A stretch of 64,000 bases of DNA from an uncultured Porphyromonadaceae bacterium. GTDB lineage: Bacteria; Bacteroidota; Bacteroidia; Bacteroidales; Paludibacteraceae. Positions within the stretch are counted from its first letter, which is position 1; every line of letters starts with the position of its first letter. Of this stretch, positions 1-8,198 are shown piece after piece. Both the position numbers and the translations under genes were made by a program. The stretch spans positions 1-64,000 of the forward strand of contig CASEAJ010000044.1 in the NCBI GenBank assembly GCA_949285425.1. Reading direction: 5' to 3'. The notes below the pieces were generated by a model that was not told where the DNA came from, did no database searches, and saw only the letters and a list, made by a program, of their open reading frames with translations.

Positions 1-213
1 GTCGGCGGTTGTTCCTGTCATGTAATAATAGCCATCTTCTCCGAGTGTGACCCATGTATCGCGCATCCAATGGTCGAATGCCGGTTTTACACTTGTCGGA
101 ATTTTCGTTTTCGGGTCGTTTGTGTCTGCTGCACCATAAGGTTGTTGTTCTTTTTTACATTGAGAGATAAGGATATAGCTTAGTAAAATTAAGATAAGAT
201 TTGTTTGTTTCAT
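1..213 (-). CDS. Lipoprotein, N-terminal fragment (gene runs off the window start)
   Basis: The minus strand reads from an ATG at 213 through 71 open codons to the window edge, so only the N-terminus is visible. It starts MKQTNLILILLSY and reaches a cysteine at residue 19 (LISQC) followed by KKEQQ, which fits a signal peptide with a loose lipobox. Residues 48-71 contain DHWMRDTWVTLGEDGYYYMTG, reminiscent of the start of five-bladed propeller glycoside hydrolases of the GH43 type, where an opening line states that the product was observed. That assignment is only a resemblance; the catalytic part lies outside. A TACTTTTG -7 box lies upstream at 239-246. Confidence 0.6.
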   Translation of the reverse strand, partial: MKQTNLILILLSYILISQCKKEQQPYGAADTNDPKTKIPTSVKPAFDHWMRDTWVTLGEDGYYYMTGTTAD

Positions 214-238
214 GTTTATTATGAATTTTATTTTTTGA

Positions 239-246
239 CAAAAGTA
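239..246 (-). promoter_or_regulatory. Bacteroidetes -7 box for the lipoprotein at 1-213
   Basis: Minus-strand TACTTTTG matches TAnnTTTG and lies 26 bp before the ATG. No good -33 TTTG is seen at the usual distance. Confidence 0.45.
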
Positions 247-532
247 TTTTATTTAATTTCATGGAAAATGGTGGAAATGTTTAAATATACAGGTAAGAAT
301 GTTTTTAACGCGAATTTGGAATAAAGGATTTAAGGATAAGATTAAGATACAGTATGTCAAATAAATGACAGATTTATTAAGCTCACAATTACATGCTACT
401 ATGGATTAAGTTTATATTAATTTTTCTTGTGATTTTATGTTGTTTTAGATTTTGTTGCCAGAACTTGTAAAATGCGTATGGGAAAGAAAGTGGATGGGCT
501 TCTGAATAATCGGGCCGAAAACTGCGTTTTCA

Positions 533-564
533 TTTGTTTCTCCACTCACCTTTCACTATTTTTG
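533..564 (+). promoter_or_regulatory. Promoter for the OmpA-like gene
   Basis: TTTG at 533-536 and TATTTTTG at 557-564 with 20 bp between fit the Bacteroidetes sigma-70 consensus. The surrounding block (about 515-566) is repeated with few changes at 29352-29405. Confidence 0.7.
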
Positions 565-607
565 TCTGCAAGTTTCTTGTATTCTGTAATTTTTAATGAG
601 TCAGCAT

Positions 608-1273
608 ATGAAAAAAGATTTGTTTGTCATTGTGTCGTTTTCGTTGGGATTGTTGGTTTCGGGATGCCGCACGGTGAGCCACAGCGTAAAGGGAACGCCG
701 TCTGAAACCGAGAAGAGCGAAACCGTAGAGACCGGAGCGGTACTGAAACCGCTGGTTATTGGCGAGCCTGGAGTGACGGGTCTTACAGCCGGAGCCAGTG
801 CTGCCATCAGCCGTCGGATGGATGGTGTGGCTGCCCGAATGGCAGTACTTGATGGGGCGCAGGTCGACAGTTTTACTGATGCCAACGGACTGAAGGCCTT
901 GCGGGTGATGTTACCGTCCGATGTCTTGTTCGAGGCAGGCAAGGATGTGCTTCGTGCGGATGCCGGGCAATTGCTGGCCGCTTTGGCCGAAGTGTTGAGG
1001 CAATATCCGGAAGTGAACATCATGGTGTTCGGTCATACGGATAATGTGGGAACACTTCAGGCCAACCAGAAAGTGTCGGGCGAACGTGCTGCGGCTGTAG
1101 TGCGCACGTTGCTTGCACAGGGAATTGAAGAAGGACGCATTACCGCCTCGGGCGGACGCAATTTTGCCGACCCGGTAGCGAGCAACGACACGGCGGACGG
1201 ACAGGCGCAGAACCGTAGGGTCGACCTGTATTTGTATGCCGGCAAACGGATGATACAGACTGTGCAGCAATGA
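608..1273 (+). CDS. OmpA-family outer membrane lipoprotein
   Basis: The 221-residue product has a lipoprotein signal peptide (MKKDLFVIVSFSLGLLVSGC, lipobox VSGC) and a C-terminal OmpA-like peptidoglycan-binding domain from about residue 100. Visible OmpA features are the FEAGKDVL start, the GHTDNVG loop and the NRRVDLYL end, the segment that binds diaminopimelate in this family. It should tether the outer membrane to peptidoglycan from the periplasmic side. I chose the ATG at 608 because it opens the signal peptide; an in-frame ATG at 596 would add MSQH. The stop overlaps the start of the next gene by 4 bp (ATGA), so the two are probably cotranslated. The middle region (20-95) is unremarkable. 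Confidence 0.9.
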   Translation: MKKDLFVIVSFSLGLLVSGCRTVSHSVKGTPSETEKSETVETGAVLKPLVIGEPGVTGLTAGASAAISRRMDGVAARMAVLDGAQVDSFTDANGLKALRVMLPSDVLFEAGKDVLRADAGQLLAALAEVLRQYPEVNIMVFGHTDNVGTLQANQKVSGERAAAVVRTLLAQGIEEGRITASGGRNFADPVASNDTADGQAQNRRVDLYLYAGKRMIQTVQQ

Positions 1274-2775
1274 AAATACTGCTCGGAACACACATAAAGG
1301 AAGCCGACCGTTTTACCATGCTTTCGGAACCGATTGAGTCGGTCGCTCTGATGGAGCGGGCTTCCGAAGCCATAGCCTCGTGGCTGTGCCGCCGGGTGGA
1401 CAGGCAACGTCCTTTGCTGTTTCTTATAGGCAAGGGCAACAACGGCGGCGATGGGCTGGCCGTGGCACGCATGATGAGTAAAAGAGGCTATCGGTGTGCT
1501 GTGTGTCTTTTTTGCGAGCCGCAGCACATGACAGAGGAGAGCCGTATTAACCTGTCCCGCCTGCCGCAGCAGGTAGAACGCATGACTCCTGACCGTTTGA
1601 AGCACATTGATGCCGGCATACTGCTTGTCGACGCTTTGCTGGGTACCGGAGTCAGTGGCAGGTTGAAAGAGCCTTTGGCAACGCTTGTGCAGCAGTTGAA
1701 TGCTATGCCCAACCGGGTAGTTTCCATAGACATCCCCTCAGGCATGAAGACGGAGTGGGAGAATGATCCCAGCCAGGTGGTGCATGCCGATGTTACCTTG
1801 GCATTGGAGTTTCCCAAACTGTCCATGTTGTTGCCCGAAGCGGGTGGATGCTGTGGTGAACTGTGTGTGCTGCCCATTGGACTGTCGGCCGAATATCCCG
1901 GTTTCAGTGAAACTCCCTACAGTTTTCTCACGGCGGACGATGTACGTCCCATGTTGAAGTCGCGCGACAGTTTTTCCCATAAAGGTCATTACGGACATGC
2001 CTTGCTCGTGTGTGGCAGCAAGAACATGATGGGGGCCGCCCTGCTGGCTGCCGGAGGGGCGTTGCGCTCGGGCTGTGCGCTGGTCACGGCCCATGTACCG
2101 GCCGAAGGGGCAGTGGCATTGAACGTGTCGTGTCCGTCGGCCATGCTCAGTCCCGATTTGTCGGACTGTTTTTCTTCTGTGCCTGCCCGGCTCGACCGGT
2201 ATAACGCGATAGGCATAGGGTGCGGGTTGGGTACCAGCGATGAAACCATGACTGCGTTTGCGCAGCTGTTGCAGGCGGTTTCCGTGCCTTTGGTGCTCGA
2301 TGCCGATGCGTTGAACCTGCTTTCGCGCCGGCACGATTTGTGGCATTGTGTTCCGCCCGGTTCGGTGCTTACGCCCCACATAGGCGAATTGCGCCGGCTG
2401 ACAGGCGCATGGAACGGAGAAGAGGACAAACTGGACCGGGTGCGCGAACTGGCCCGCCGCTTGCAGTCGGTTGTGGTGGTGAAAGGAGCGCATACCATGG
2501 TGATGATGCCCGACGGACGTGCCGTGTTCAACTCGACGGGAAATGCCGGCATGGCCAAAGGAGGATGCGGCGATGTGCTTACCGGGCTTGTTGCCGGGCT
2601 GCTTGCACGCGGATACACGGCCGAACAGGCCGCTTTGCTGGGCGTTTATTTCCACGGACAGGCCGGCGATGCTGGCGCCCGGAAATTCGGTATGGAGAGC
2701 ATGAACAGCCGTGACCTGCTCGACCAGCTGGTTGTGGGGCGGTTACCGCTCACCGATGATGCTCGGTTGCTGTGA
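1270..2775 (+). CDS. nnr: Bifunctional NAD(P)H-hydrate epimerase / ADP-dependent dehydratase
   Basis: The 501-residue protein joins an epimerase domain (YjeF_N, about 1-215) to a dehydratase domain (about 225-495) and repairs NADH and NADPH hydrated by heat or enzymes. The N-half shows GKGNNGGDGLAVAR and DALLGTGVSG; the C-half shows DADALNLL and the nucleotide-binding NAGMAKGGCGDVLTG motif typical of YjeF_C. Length fits the fused bacterial form. It overlaps the OmpA-like gene by 4 bp at its start and the opposite-strand acetyltransferase gene by 26 bp at its end, so there is no room for an intergenic terminator. Confidence 0.95.
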   Translation: MKILLGTHIKEADRFTMLSEPIESVALMERASEAIASWLCRRVDRQRPLLFLIGKGNNGGDGLAVARMMSKRGYRCAVCLFCEPQHMTEESRINLSRLPQQVERMTPDRLKHIDAGILLVDALLGTGVSGRLKEPLATLVQQLNAMPNRVVSIDIPSGMKTEWENDPSQVVHADVTLALEFPKLSMLLPEAGGCCGELCVLPIGLSAEYPGFSETPYSFLTADDVRPMLKSRDSFSHKGHYGHALLVCGSKNMMGAALLAAGGALRSGCALVTAHVPAEGAVALNVSCPSAMLSPDLSDCFSSVPARLDRYNAIGIGCGLGTSDETMTAFAQLLQAVSVPLVLDADALNLLSRRHDLWHCVPPGSVLTPHIGELRRLTGAWNGEEDKLDRVRELARRLQSVVVVKGAHTMVMMPDGRAVFNSTGNAGMAKGGCGDVLTGLVAGLLARGYTAEQAALLGVYFHGQAGDAGARKFGMESMNSRDLLDQLVVGRLPLTDDARLL

Positions 2776-3259
2776 CGAGCACGACGTCAAGATACTGCCC
2801 TTCGCGTCTGATCCAGTCCTTTAGCGTGGCCACCGTTTCGAAGCCGGCATTTTCAAACGCCCGCAGGCTTGCGGTGTTTGTGGCGGCAATGTGCGCATAG
2901 AGCTGGTGCAGTTGCAGGTGGCGGAAAGCGTAGGTCTGCAGGGCCCGGAGGCTTTCCGAGGCCAGTCCGGCTCCCTGGTAGGGCTTGTCAATCAGTATGC
3001 CCACGCCGGCCCGGCCGTTGAGCGGGTCGAAGTCGAACAGGTCGACGGCACCTACAGCCGCTCCGTCGCTTGTCCTTTCAATCATGAGGCGCATTTGGCG
3101 GCTTTCGTATATGTCTTGTCCCGATGCAAGGATGAACTGCTTCAGGGCGAAGCGCGAGTAGGGGGTGCGCAGTTCGCCGGCACACCAATAGTCGGCGTTG
3201 TTCTCCCAACGGTAGAGCAGCTCCAGGTCTTCGGGTTCGCAGGCACGCAGTCGTATCAT
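2750..3259 (-). CDS. GNAT-family N-acetyltransferase
   Basis: A 169-residue single GNAT domain of the RimJ/RimL/SpeG kind. Motif A is visible as GVGILIDKPYQGAGLASESL, where QGAGLA is the acetyl-CoA pyrophosphate loop, followed by the usual NTASLRAFENAGFE motif B region. The acceptor substrate cannot be told from sequence; protein N-termini and polyamines are both known in this subfamily. It runs opposite to nnr and overlaps its 3-prime end by 26 bp. The next minus-strand gene upstream begins 64 bp away, so it may be read from the same transcript as the HAD gene at 3323. Confidence 0.88.
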   Translation of the reverse strand: MIRLRACEPEDLELLYRWENNADYWCAGELRTPYSRFALKQFILASGQDIYESRQMRLMIERTSDGAAVGAVDLFDFDPLNGRAGVGILIDKPYQGAGLASESLRALQTYAFRHLQLHQLYAHIAATNTASLRAFENAGFETVATLKDWIRREGQYLDVVLVTATEHHR

Positions 3260-3322
3260 AGGTCATACAGTTAAAGGCACGCAGTTCCGCGGTTCATGTG
3301 CTGCGGCGGACTGCGGCGGGGG

Positions 3323-3742
3323 TTACTTAAACCGTCCGAACAATCCTTTTTTCTTTTTCGGATACCCGCCGGTGAGGTCGCTGTCGGGCTGTTCGAAGCA
3401 TTTTTTTTCAGCTATCATACGGTAGATGACGCCCCAGTCGGGCAGTCCGCCCAGGTTGCGGTCGTCGATGAAGAGGTCGGCATTGACCTTGCGCGACATG
3501 CCCGGCTCGAACTCTTCTTCGGGGTAGCTGGCGTTGACGGCATAGAACTCCAGTCCGCGGGCGCGACAGAACTCCACGGCTTCGTCGAGCTCTTTGCCGT
3601 CGCGCATGGTCCACAGGATGAGCTGGTGGTGAAACTCGCTTTGCAGGCGTTTCAACGTGTCGATGGCAAACGGTATTTCCTTTCCTATTTTCGGGTATTC
3701 GTGCGTGACGATGGTCCCGTCAAAATCTACGGCAATCAGCAT
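3323..3742 (-). CDS. Small HAD-like hydrolase (BT0820 type)
   Basis: This 139-residue protein is a minimal HAD-fold phosphatase without a large cap. Motif I is DFDGTI at residues 6-11, with the nucleophile and acid/base aspartates; the threonine motif is in ILWTMRDG; motif III/IV is FIDDRNLGG. It matches the small Mg-dependent hydrolase family known in Bacteroides from the BT0820 structure. The C-terminal tail is rich in lysine (PKKKKGLFGRFK). Substrate unknown. An intergenic hairpin lies just upstream at 3760-3817. Confidence 0.85.
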   Translation of the reverse strand: MLIAVDFDGTIVTHEYPKIGKEIPFAIDTLKRLQSEFHHQLILWTMRDGKELDEAVEFCRARGLEFYAVNASYPEEEFEPGMSRKVNADLFIDDRNLGGLPDWGVIYRMIAEKKCFEQPDSDLTGGYPKKKKGLFGRFK

Positions 3743-3759
3743 GGTGTGACAATGAATGA

Positions 3760-3817
3760 GCCCCGACGGTTGGGTGTCCTTTTCCCAAGGGGGCGGACGC
3801 TTTGCCGCCGTCGGGGC
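3760..3817. terminator. Long hairpin between minus-strand genes
   Basis: Perfect 10-bp arms GCCCCGACGG and CCGTCGGGGC enclose 38 bp that hold a smaller GGCGG/CCGCC hairpin. It sits between the membrane-protein gene at 3843 and the HAD gene, so it could end transcription of the former or fold in the leader of the latter. There is no long T-run, so factor-independent termination is not assured. Confidence 0.45.
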
Positions 3818-3842
3818 GTATGGTGAATAATCGGTTGTTTTC

Positions 3843-4304
3843 TCAGCGGTCGGCCCGGGTTGTCGGGTCGTCGGGTGCGGCCAGTTCGCGTTCGGCCCTC
3901 ACTTCGCCCGGCTTACAGAACACGAGGGCGATGGCGGCGATGGCAGCGCAGAAAATCATGGACTGCGACCCCATGAGGTAGAACAGCGTGATGCCAATGA
4001 GCAGGTTGGCGCCTATGACCACGAGCCGCCATACGGACAGCCGCATGTAGGCCTGTTCCTTTGCTTCGGCATCGGTGACGGCGGCCAGTTTCTTCACTTT
4101 GATGTTGAACAGTTTGAGGGCGAGCGGTATGCTTGCCACGAGGAGCACGATGTAGGCCGAGCTCAGCGCGATGCCGGCCGATGACTGTGCGTCAATCAGT
4201 GTCTGGCTTCCGGCCAGGAAACGGTATCCGCAGGCGGCCAGCGCAATGGCCAGCAGGTAGAATCCGTAGTACACGAGCGTCAGTCGGTTGATAATCTTTC
4301 TCAT
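3843..4304 (-). CDS. Inner membrane protein of unknown function, four TM segments
   Basis: The 153-residue protein has four hydrophobic stretches at about 8-28, 42-62, 92-108 and 112-130, with a positively charged loop (KLFNIKVKKL) between the second and third and a charged tail (ERELAAPDDPTTRADR). I do not recognise a catalytic motif or a named family. It lies between recR and the HAD gene in the same direction, 155 bp downstream of recR, with a REP-like element in that gap, so joint transcription with recR is uncertain. Confidence 0.75.
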   Translation of the reverse strand: MRKIINRLTLVYYGFYLLAIALAACGYRFLAGSQTLIDAQSSAGIALSSAYIVLLVASIPLALKLFNIKVKKLAAVTDAEAKEQAYMRLSVWRLVVIGANLLIGITLFYLMGSQSMIFCAAIAAIALVFCKPGEVRAERELAAPDDPTTRADR

Positions 4305-4359
4305 TTTTCTGTCTTATGTTTCCGTAAAATGTTTCCCGTTTTCCATTTTCCATTTACAT

Positions 4360-4406
4360 CGTAGGGCCGATGCCCTACGCTATGGGCTTGCGGCCCTTCA
4401 GGCCTT
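4360..4406 (-). repeat. REP-like intergenic element, copy 1
   Basis: A 47-bp segment whose reverse complement matches 55840-55884 and 61946-61991: GGCCTGAAGG, CTGCAAGCTCA, a GC hairpin GGGC...GCCC and CTACG. This copy is inverted and diverged (for example CTATGGGC where the others give the complement of CACAGCG). Confidence 0.7.
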
Positions 4407-4459
4407 GAAAAGGTCATTGTTCCTTGTTTTCCATTTTCAACTTTCAACTTTCCATTCTT

Positions 4460-5083
4460 CTATTGCTTGAACGAGCTGGTGAAGTCGACCCGGTTGAGGA
4501 TGGACCGTCCGAGCGTGATTTCATCCGCATACTCCAGTTCGTCGCCAATGGCCACTCCGCGGGCGATGGTGGTGATGCGTATGTTGAGCGGCGCCAGCTT
4601 GCGGAAGATGTAGAAGTTGGTGGTGTCGCCCTCCATGGTGGTGCTCAGTGCGAGGATGACTTCCTTGACGTGTTCGCGGCTCACGCGTTCCACCAGGCTC
4701 TCTATTTCGAGGTCTTTCGGGCCCACGCCGTCCATGGGCGAGATGACTCCGCCCAACACGTGGTACAATCCGCGATACTGTTGCGTGTTTTCCACCGACA
4801 TCACGTCCTTCACGTTCTCCACCACGCACACCGTCTCGCGGTCGCGTCCCGGGTTGGCGCATATGTGACACACCTCCGTGTCGGATATGTTGTGGCACAC
4901 CTTGCAGTAGCGTATGTCGCGGCGCAGCTGTATGCACGTGTTGCCGAACAGTTCCACGTCCTCTTCGGGCTGTTTGAGCAGGTGCAGCACCAGCCGCAGG
5001 GCCGTCTTCCGGCCGATGCCCGGCAGCTTGGCGAACTCGTTGACCGCATTTTCGAGCAGGGTGGATGAAAATTGTTGTTGCAT
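4460..5083 (-). CDS. recR: Recombination protein RecR
   Basis: The 207-residue protein has every RecR landmark in order: helix-hairpin-helix ([12 protein letters not shown], residues 19-30), a four-cysteine zinc finger ([23 protein letters not shown]60 to C75), and a Toprim domain with [19 protein letters not shown] and the [15 protein letters not shown] motif. RecR works with RecO and RecF in loading RecA at gaps. The length is normal. A well-formed promoter lies at 5101-5131, close to the ATG, so the leader is very short. Confidence 0.97.
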   Translation of the reverse strand: MQQQFSSTLLENAVNEFAKLPGIGRKTALRLVLHLLKQPEEDVELFGNTCIQLRRDIRYCKVCHNISDTEVCHICANPGRDRETVCVVENVKDVMSVENTQQYRGLYHVLGGVISPMDGVGPKDLEIESLVERVSREHVKEVILALSTTMEGDTTNFYIFRKLAPLNIRITTIARGVAIGDELEYADEITLGRSILNRVDFTSSFKQ

Positions 5084-5100
5084 ATCGATATTCGTTCCTG

Positions 5101-5131
5101 CAAATGTACAAAAAACTATTTACCGGACAAA
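5101..5131 (-). promoter_or_regulatory. recR promoter
   Basis: On the minus strand TTTG (5128-5131) and TACATTTG (5101-5108) are 19 bp apart, a textbook Bacteroidetes promoter ending 17 bp before the recR ATG. Confidence 0.75.
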
Positions 5132-5294
5132 TCGGCCTGCCGTCTGTTTGGGAAGCGGTGTGCAGGCAGTCAGCAGGCCGTTTTTGAGGGGCATTTGGGC
5201 AAAAAACAATGCTGACATTTTCTTTGATAAAACACATACGTTTGTATTTATGCTACATACGTGTGTAGTGAAAATGCATACGCATGTGGAGAAA

Positions 5295-5404
5295 AAACGG
5301 CCCGCGTACGGAGTTTCAACGGCGTGCGCACGGAGTTGAAATTCCGCACGCACGGAGTTAAAAATGCGCGCGCACGCCGTTGGAACTCCGTGCGCACGCA
5401 TTTT
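5295..5404. repeat. 22-bp periodic inverted-repeat array A (five units)
   Basis: Five abutting 22-bp units start at 5295, 5317, 5339, 5361 and 5383. Each is a 9-bp arm, a 4-bp core (GCGT, GCGC, ACGC, GCGC, GCGC) and a 9-bp inverted arm. Right arms are ACGGAGTTT, ACGGAGTTG, ACGGAGTTA, ACGCCGTTG, ACGCATTTT. The unit-4 right arm is the exact complement of the unit-2 left arm (CAACGGCGT). A related series of CATACG boxes precedes it at 5235, 5256 and 5277, spaced 21 bp. The gap 5084-5500 between divergent recR and the symporter otherwise holds only their promoters. Confidence 0.85.
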
Positions 5405-5474
5405 TTACAAACATATTACAGTATTTTCGGAAGGCCCAGCAGGCGGGGCCGACGGACCTGTCGGGCAAGTTTGC

Positions 5475-5482
5475 TATCTTTG
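5475..5482 (+). promoter_or_regulatory. -7 box for the symporter gene
   Basis: TATCTTTG matches TAnnTTTG and lies 19 bp before the ATG at 5501. A matching -33 TTTG is not evident. Array A lies about 70 bp upstream. Confidence 0.6.
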
Positions 5483-5500
5483 CAGGAAAAATGGAATGAC

Positions 5501-6967
5501 ATGTCAGCGTATATCGTCTTGCTCGTTATAGGAGTTTATTTTTCGCTGCTTCTCGGCATATCGTTTGTGGCCGGGCGCCGCAACACGGACAACGATGCCT
5601 TTTTCCTTGCCAACCGTCGTTCGCCCTGGTGGGTGGTGGCCATCGGCATGGTGGGTTCGTCGCTGTCGGGGGTCAGCTTCGTGTCGGTGCCGGGCATGGT
5701 GCGTGACCTGGGTTTTACGTACATGCAGACCGTGCTCGGATTCTTCTTCGGCTACATGGTCATAGCGCATGTGCTGCTGCCGCTCTATTACCGGCGGCGG
5801 TTCACCACCATATATACTTATCTGGAGGAACGTTTCGGGCGTGTGTCGTACAAGACGGGGGCGGCTTTCTTCCTGGTGTCGAAAACGCTGGGGGCGGCGG
5901 CGCGCCTCTATGTGGTCGCGCTCATCCTGCAGTCGTTCGTGTTCGACTCGCTCGGGGTGCCCTTCGTGGCCACCGTGTGCGGCATCGTGGGGCTGATATG
6001 GCTCTATACGTTCCGCAGCGGCATACGGACGATTGTGTGGACGGACACGTTGCAGACGGTGGTCATGCTCGCCACCCTCGTGCTGATGATGGTGCAGACG
6101 GCCCGCCATCTGCACATGGACGCGGCCGAGCTGTCCGACGCCTTGTGGCACAGCGACCTTACGCGCCTGTTTGTGTTCGATGACTGGCACACGAAACAGA
6201 ACTTCTTCAAGCAGTTTTTCAGCGGCATATTTATCGTCATTGTCATGACGGGGCTCGACCAGGACATGATGCAGAAGAACCTGACGTGCCGCAACCTGCG
6301 CGATGCGCAGAAGAACATGTATTGGTACGGCCTGTCGTTCATTCCGGTCAACCTGCTGTTCCTCGTGCTGGGGGCCATGCTGCTGTTGTTGGCCGGGCGC
6401 GAGGGACTGGCGCTTCCGGCGGCTTCGGACGACATTCTGCCGGTGTTTGCGGCCTCTCACTTGGGGCGGTCGGTGCTGGTGCTGTTTACCGTGGGCCTGG
6501 TGGCGGCGGCCTTCTCGAGTGCCGATTCGGCCCTGGCGGCCCTTACCACCTCGTTTGCGGTCGACATACTCGACATTGAACGTCTCCGTCCCGAACGTGC
6601 AAAACGGGCTCGGCTCATGATTCACCTGTGCCTGTCGGTGGTCTTTGTGGGGGTTATCCTGCTGTTCCGCGCGCTGAACAACACGAGTGTCATCGACGCC
6701 ATCTTTACCATGGTGTCCTACACCTACGGTCCGCTGCTGGGGCTGTTTGCGTTCGGGCTGTTCACCCGCTGGCAGACGAACGACCGGGCTGTGCCCTGGG
6801 TAGCGGTTGCCGCTCCGCTTGTCTGTGCCGCCCTCAGTTGGACAAGCCGGCACTTCTGGGGCTATGCCTTCGGCTACGAACTGCTCATGCTTAACGGCCT
6901 GCTGACGTTTGCGGGGCTGTGGGGTTTCAGATGTCGGAATGCTTCAGCGGGGTTGAGTCGTCGGTGA
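5501..6967 (+). CDS. Sodium:solute symporter (SSS family)
   Basis: The 488-residue product is an SSS-family transporter with about 13 membrane helices: MSAYIVLLVIGVYFSLLLGI opens TM1, then AGRRNTDNDAFFLANRR, the family loop after TM1, and the GMVGSSLSGVSFVSVPG segment that lines the sodium/substrate path. FSSADSALAALTTSF in the middle is the second conserved SSS segment with sodium-site serines. The solute cannot be predicted. The start is the ATG at 5501; upstream codons in frame run through array A and are not protein-like. The gene ends inside the 3-prime end of the opposite ligase gene (41-bp overlap). Confidence 0.92.
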   Translation: MSAYIVLLVIGVYFSLLLGISFVAGRRNTDNDAFFLANRRSPWWVVAIGMVGSSLSGVSFVSVPGMVRDLGFTYMQTVLGFFFGYMVIAHVLLPLYYRRRFTTIYTYLEERFGRVSYKTGAAFFLVSKTLGAAARLYVVALILQSFVFDSLGVPFVATVCGIVGLIWLYTFRSGIRTIVWTDTLQTVVMLATLVLMMVQTARHLHMDAAELSDALWHSDLTRLFVFDDWHTKQNFFKQFFSGIFIVIVMTGLDQDMMQKNLTCRNLRDAQKNMYWYGLSFIPVNLLFLVLGAMLLLLAGREGLALPAASDDILPVFAASHLGRSVLVLFTVGLVAAAFSSADSALAALTTSFAVDILDIERLRPERAKRARLMIHLCLSVVFVGVILLFRALNNTSVIDAIFTMVSYTYGPLLGLFAFGLFTRWQTNDRAVPWVAVAAPLVCAALSWTSRHFWGYAFGYELLMLNGLLTFAGLWGFRCRNASAGLSRR

Positions 6968-8198
6968 TGGCCGGCTGCCCATGCTGTTGCCTGGCTGTGT
7001 GGTCGATGTTGTTGGGAACTACGAGCAGCAACAAAGTGAGGAAACAGAACAGAAAACAGAATTGCCCGGTGATGAACATGTCGAATATCGACTGGTAGGC
7101 ACTGAGACAGAGTATGAATAGCGCGAGCAGTTTCCGTTGGTTGTCGACAATGAAGCCGGGATATATGAGCAGGAACAGGAGCAGGCCTATTCCAAGTATG
7201 CCGAATTCCATAGTAATCTGCAGATATTGGTTATGACAGTCGATGAATCTTACTCGATGTACATCGTGCCACAGATATTTGAATTCGGGCGTTTCGTGCT
7301 CGTTGCGGCAGATATCATATTTTTCCTGTGCCCGGCTCATTCCGTTGCCTAAGGGTGAGCTGTTTTCTATCACTTCCACGGCGGCTTCCCACAAAAACAG
7401 ACGGGGTTCGTTCTTTACCTGTTCTTCGGACAGGCGTTTATGCCCGCTTGCCAGGGCGACAAAAACAAAGGGTATCATGAGGGCCAGCATGAGCCCGAGG
7501 GTCTTTTTCCGTTTCCATATTTCAAAAAATATGAATGCGCACATGAGCATGATGCTGGCAAGGAATCCGCTCCGACCTTCCGATAGGTAGAGAATGAAGA
7601 AGATGAGAGTCATGGCTCCTATGTAAAGATACCGGTTCATGGTTCTTGTCTGTCGCCACGAACGTGAAATCATATACCAGATGCTTATGAGTGCAAGGTT
7701 CAGGTAGAAATTGAACATCATGTGGCTGTTGATGTGTTCTATTCTTTGGATTGTAAACAGGTAATCGCGTGTTGGACTGGTGATGAACTCACTCACTCCT
7801 ACTTTGAACACAATCAGATACAGGATGGACAGGACGGAGGATATGATGATTGTGTTGAGGAAATAGTTCAGTTTGTATTTGCCGTTGACTCCGAGCAATC
7901 CGATGATGCCGATGCCGAGCAGGGGATAACGTTTTTCAAACAGGAGCTTGAAATAGGTGTCAGTGTCGAACGGACGGTACAACAGCGGTAGCAAGAAGAA
8001 CAGCAACATACCGGTATAGTACAGGTTCTTTTTGTTCCATTGAAAGTTATTCCATCTTTTTTCAAGCACAATCTCCAGTATGTAGGAGGTGAAGAAAACA
8101 TAATAACCTATTTCATGCACTCTGAAGTTATGGAAAATGGCGGTAAACACCAGGAACAGTGCACTGGCAAGATTTATATAGTTAACGATGGTTTTCAT
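6927..8198 (-). CDS. O-antigen ligase-family membrane protein (WaaL/Wzy_C type)
   Basis: This 423-residue protein has about ten to twelve TM helices and a large periplasmic loop near residues 255-330. The family motifs are visible: LSEGRSGFLASI (conserved arginine-serine pair) and, in the loop end, DCHNQYLQITMEFGILG, where the histidine-asparagine is typical of O-antigen ligases and polymerases. It probably transfers or polymerises glycan on undecaprenyl carrier at the periplasmic face. It is the last gene of a minus-strand cluster of glycosyltransferases and overlaps the preceding gene by 4 bp. Ligase and polymerase cannot be separated from sequence alone. Confidence 0.85.
   Translation of the reverse strand: MKTIVNYINLASALFLVFTAIFHNFRVHEIGYYVFFTSYILEIVLEKRWNNFQWNKKNLYYTGMLLFFLLPLLYRPFDTDTYFKLLFEKRYPLLGIGIIGLLGVNGKYKLNYFLNTIIISSVLSILYLIVFKVGVSEFITSPTRDYLFTIQRIEHINSHMMFNFYLNLALISIWYMISRSWRQTRTMNRYLYIGAMTLIFFILYLSEGRSGFLASIMLMCAFIFFEIWKRKKTLGLMLALMIPFVFVALASGHKRLSEEQVKNEPRLFLWEAAVEVIENSSPLGNGMSRAQEKYDICRNEHETPEFKYLWHDVHRVRFIDCHNQYLQITMEFGILGIGLLLFLLIYPGFIVDNQRKLLALFILCLSAYQSIFDMFITGQFCFLFCFLTLLLLVVPNNIDHTARQQHGQPAITDDSTPLKHSDI

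Larger units (their letters stand above)
214..607. other. Divergent intergenic region
   Basis: AT-rich gap between the divergent lipoprotein and OmpA-like genes. It contains one -7 box for the minus gene and one full promoter for the plus gene. A 77-codon frame here is AT-rich chance sequence and overlaps the promoter. No RNA gene or repeat array was seen apart from the promoter segment, which has a near copy at 29350-29407. Confidence 0.6.

Noticed and set aside
214-607. tRNA or other structured RNA genes in the intergenic gaps
   Set aside because: I looked in all gaps over 300 bp for T-loop/cloverleaf patterns and rRNA motifs and found none; weak structured RNAs cannot be excluded by eye.
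472-705. 77-codon ORF before the OmpA-like gene
   Set aside because: It overlaps the promoter at 533-564 and the real gene in another frame, and its sequence is chance-like.
5504-6853. 449-codon minus-strand ORF opposite the symporter
   Set aside because: Antisense shadow; the plus strand encodes a clear SSS transporter with conserved sodium-site motifs.
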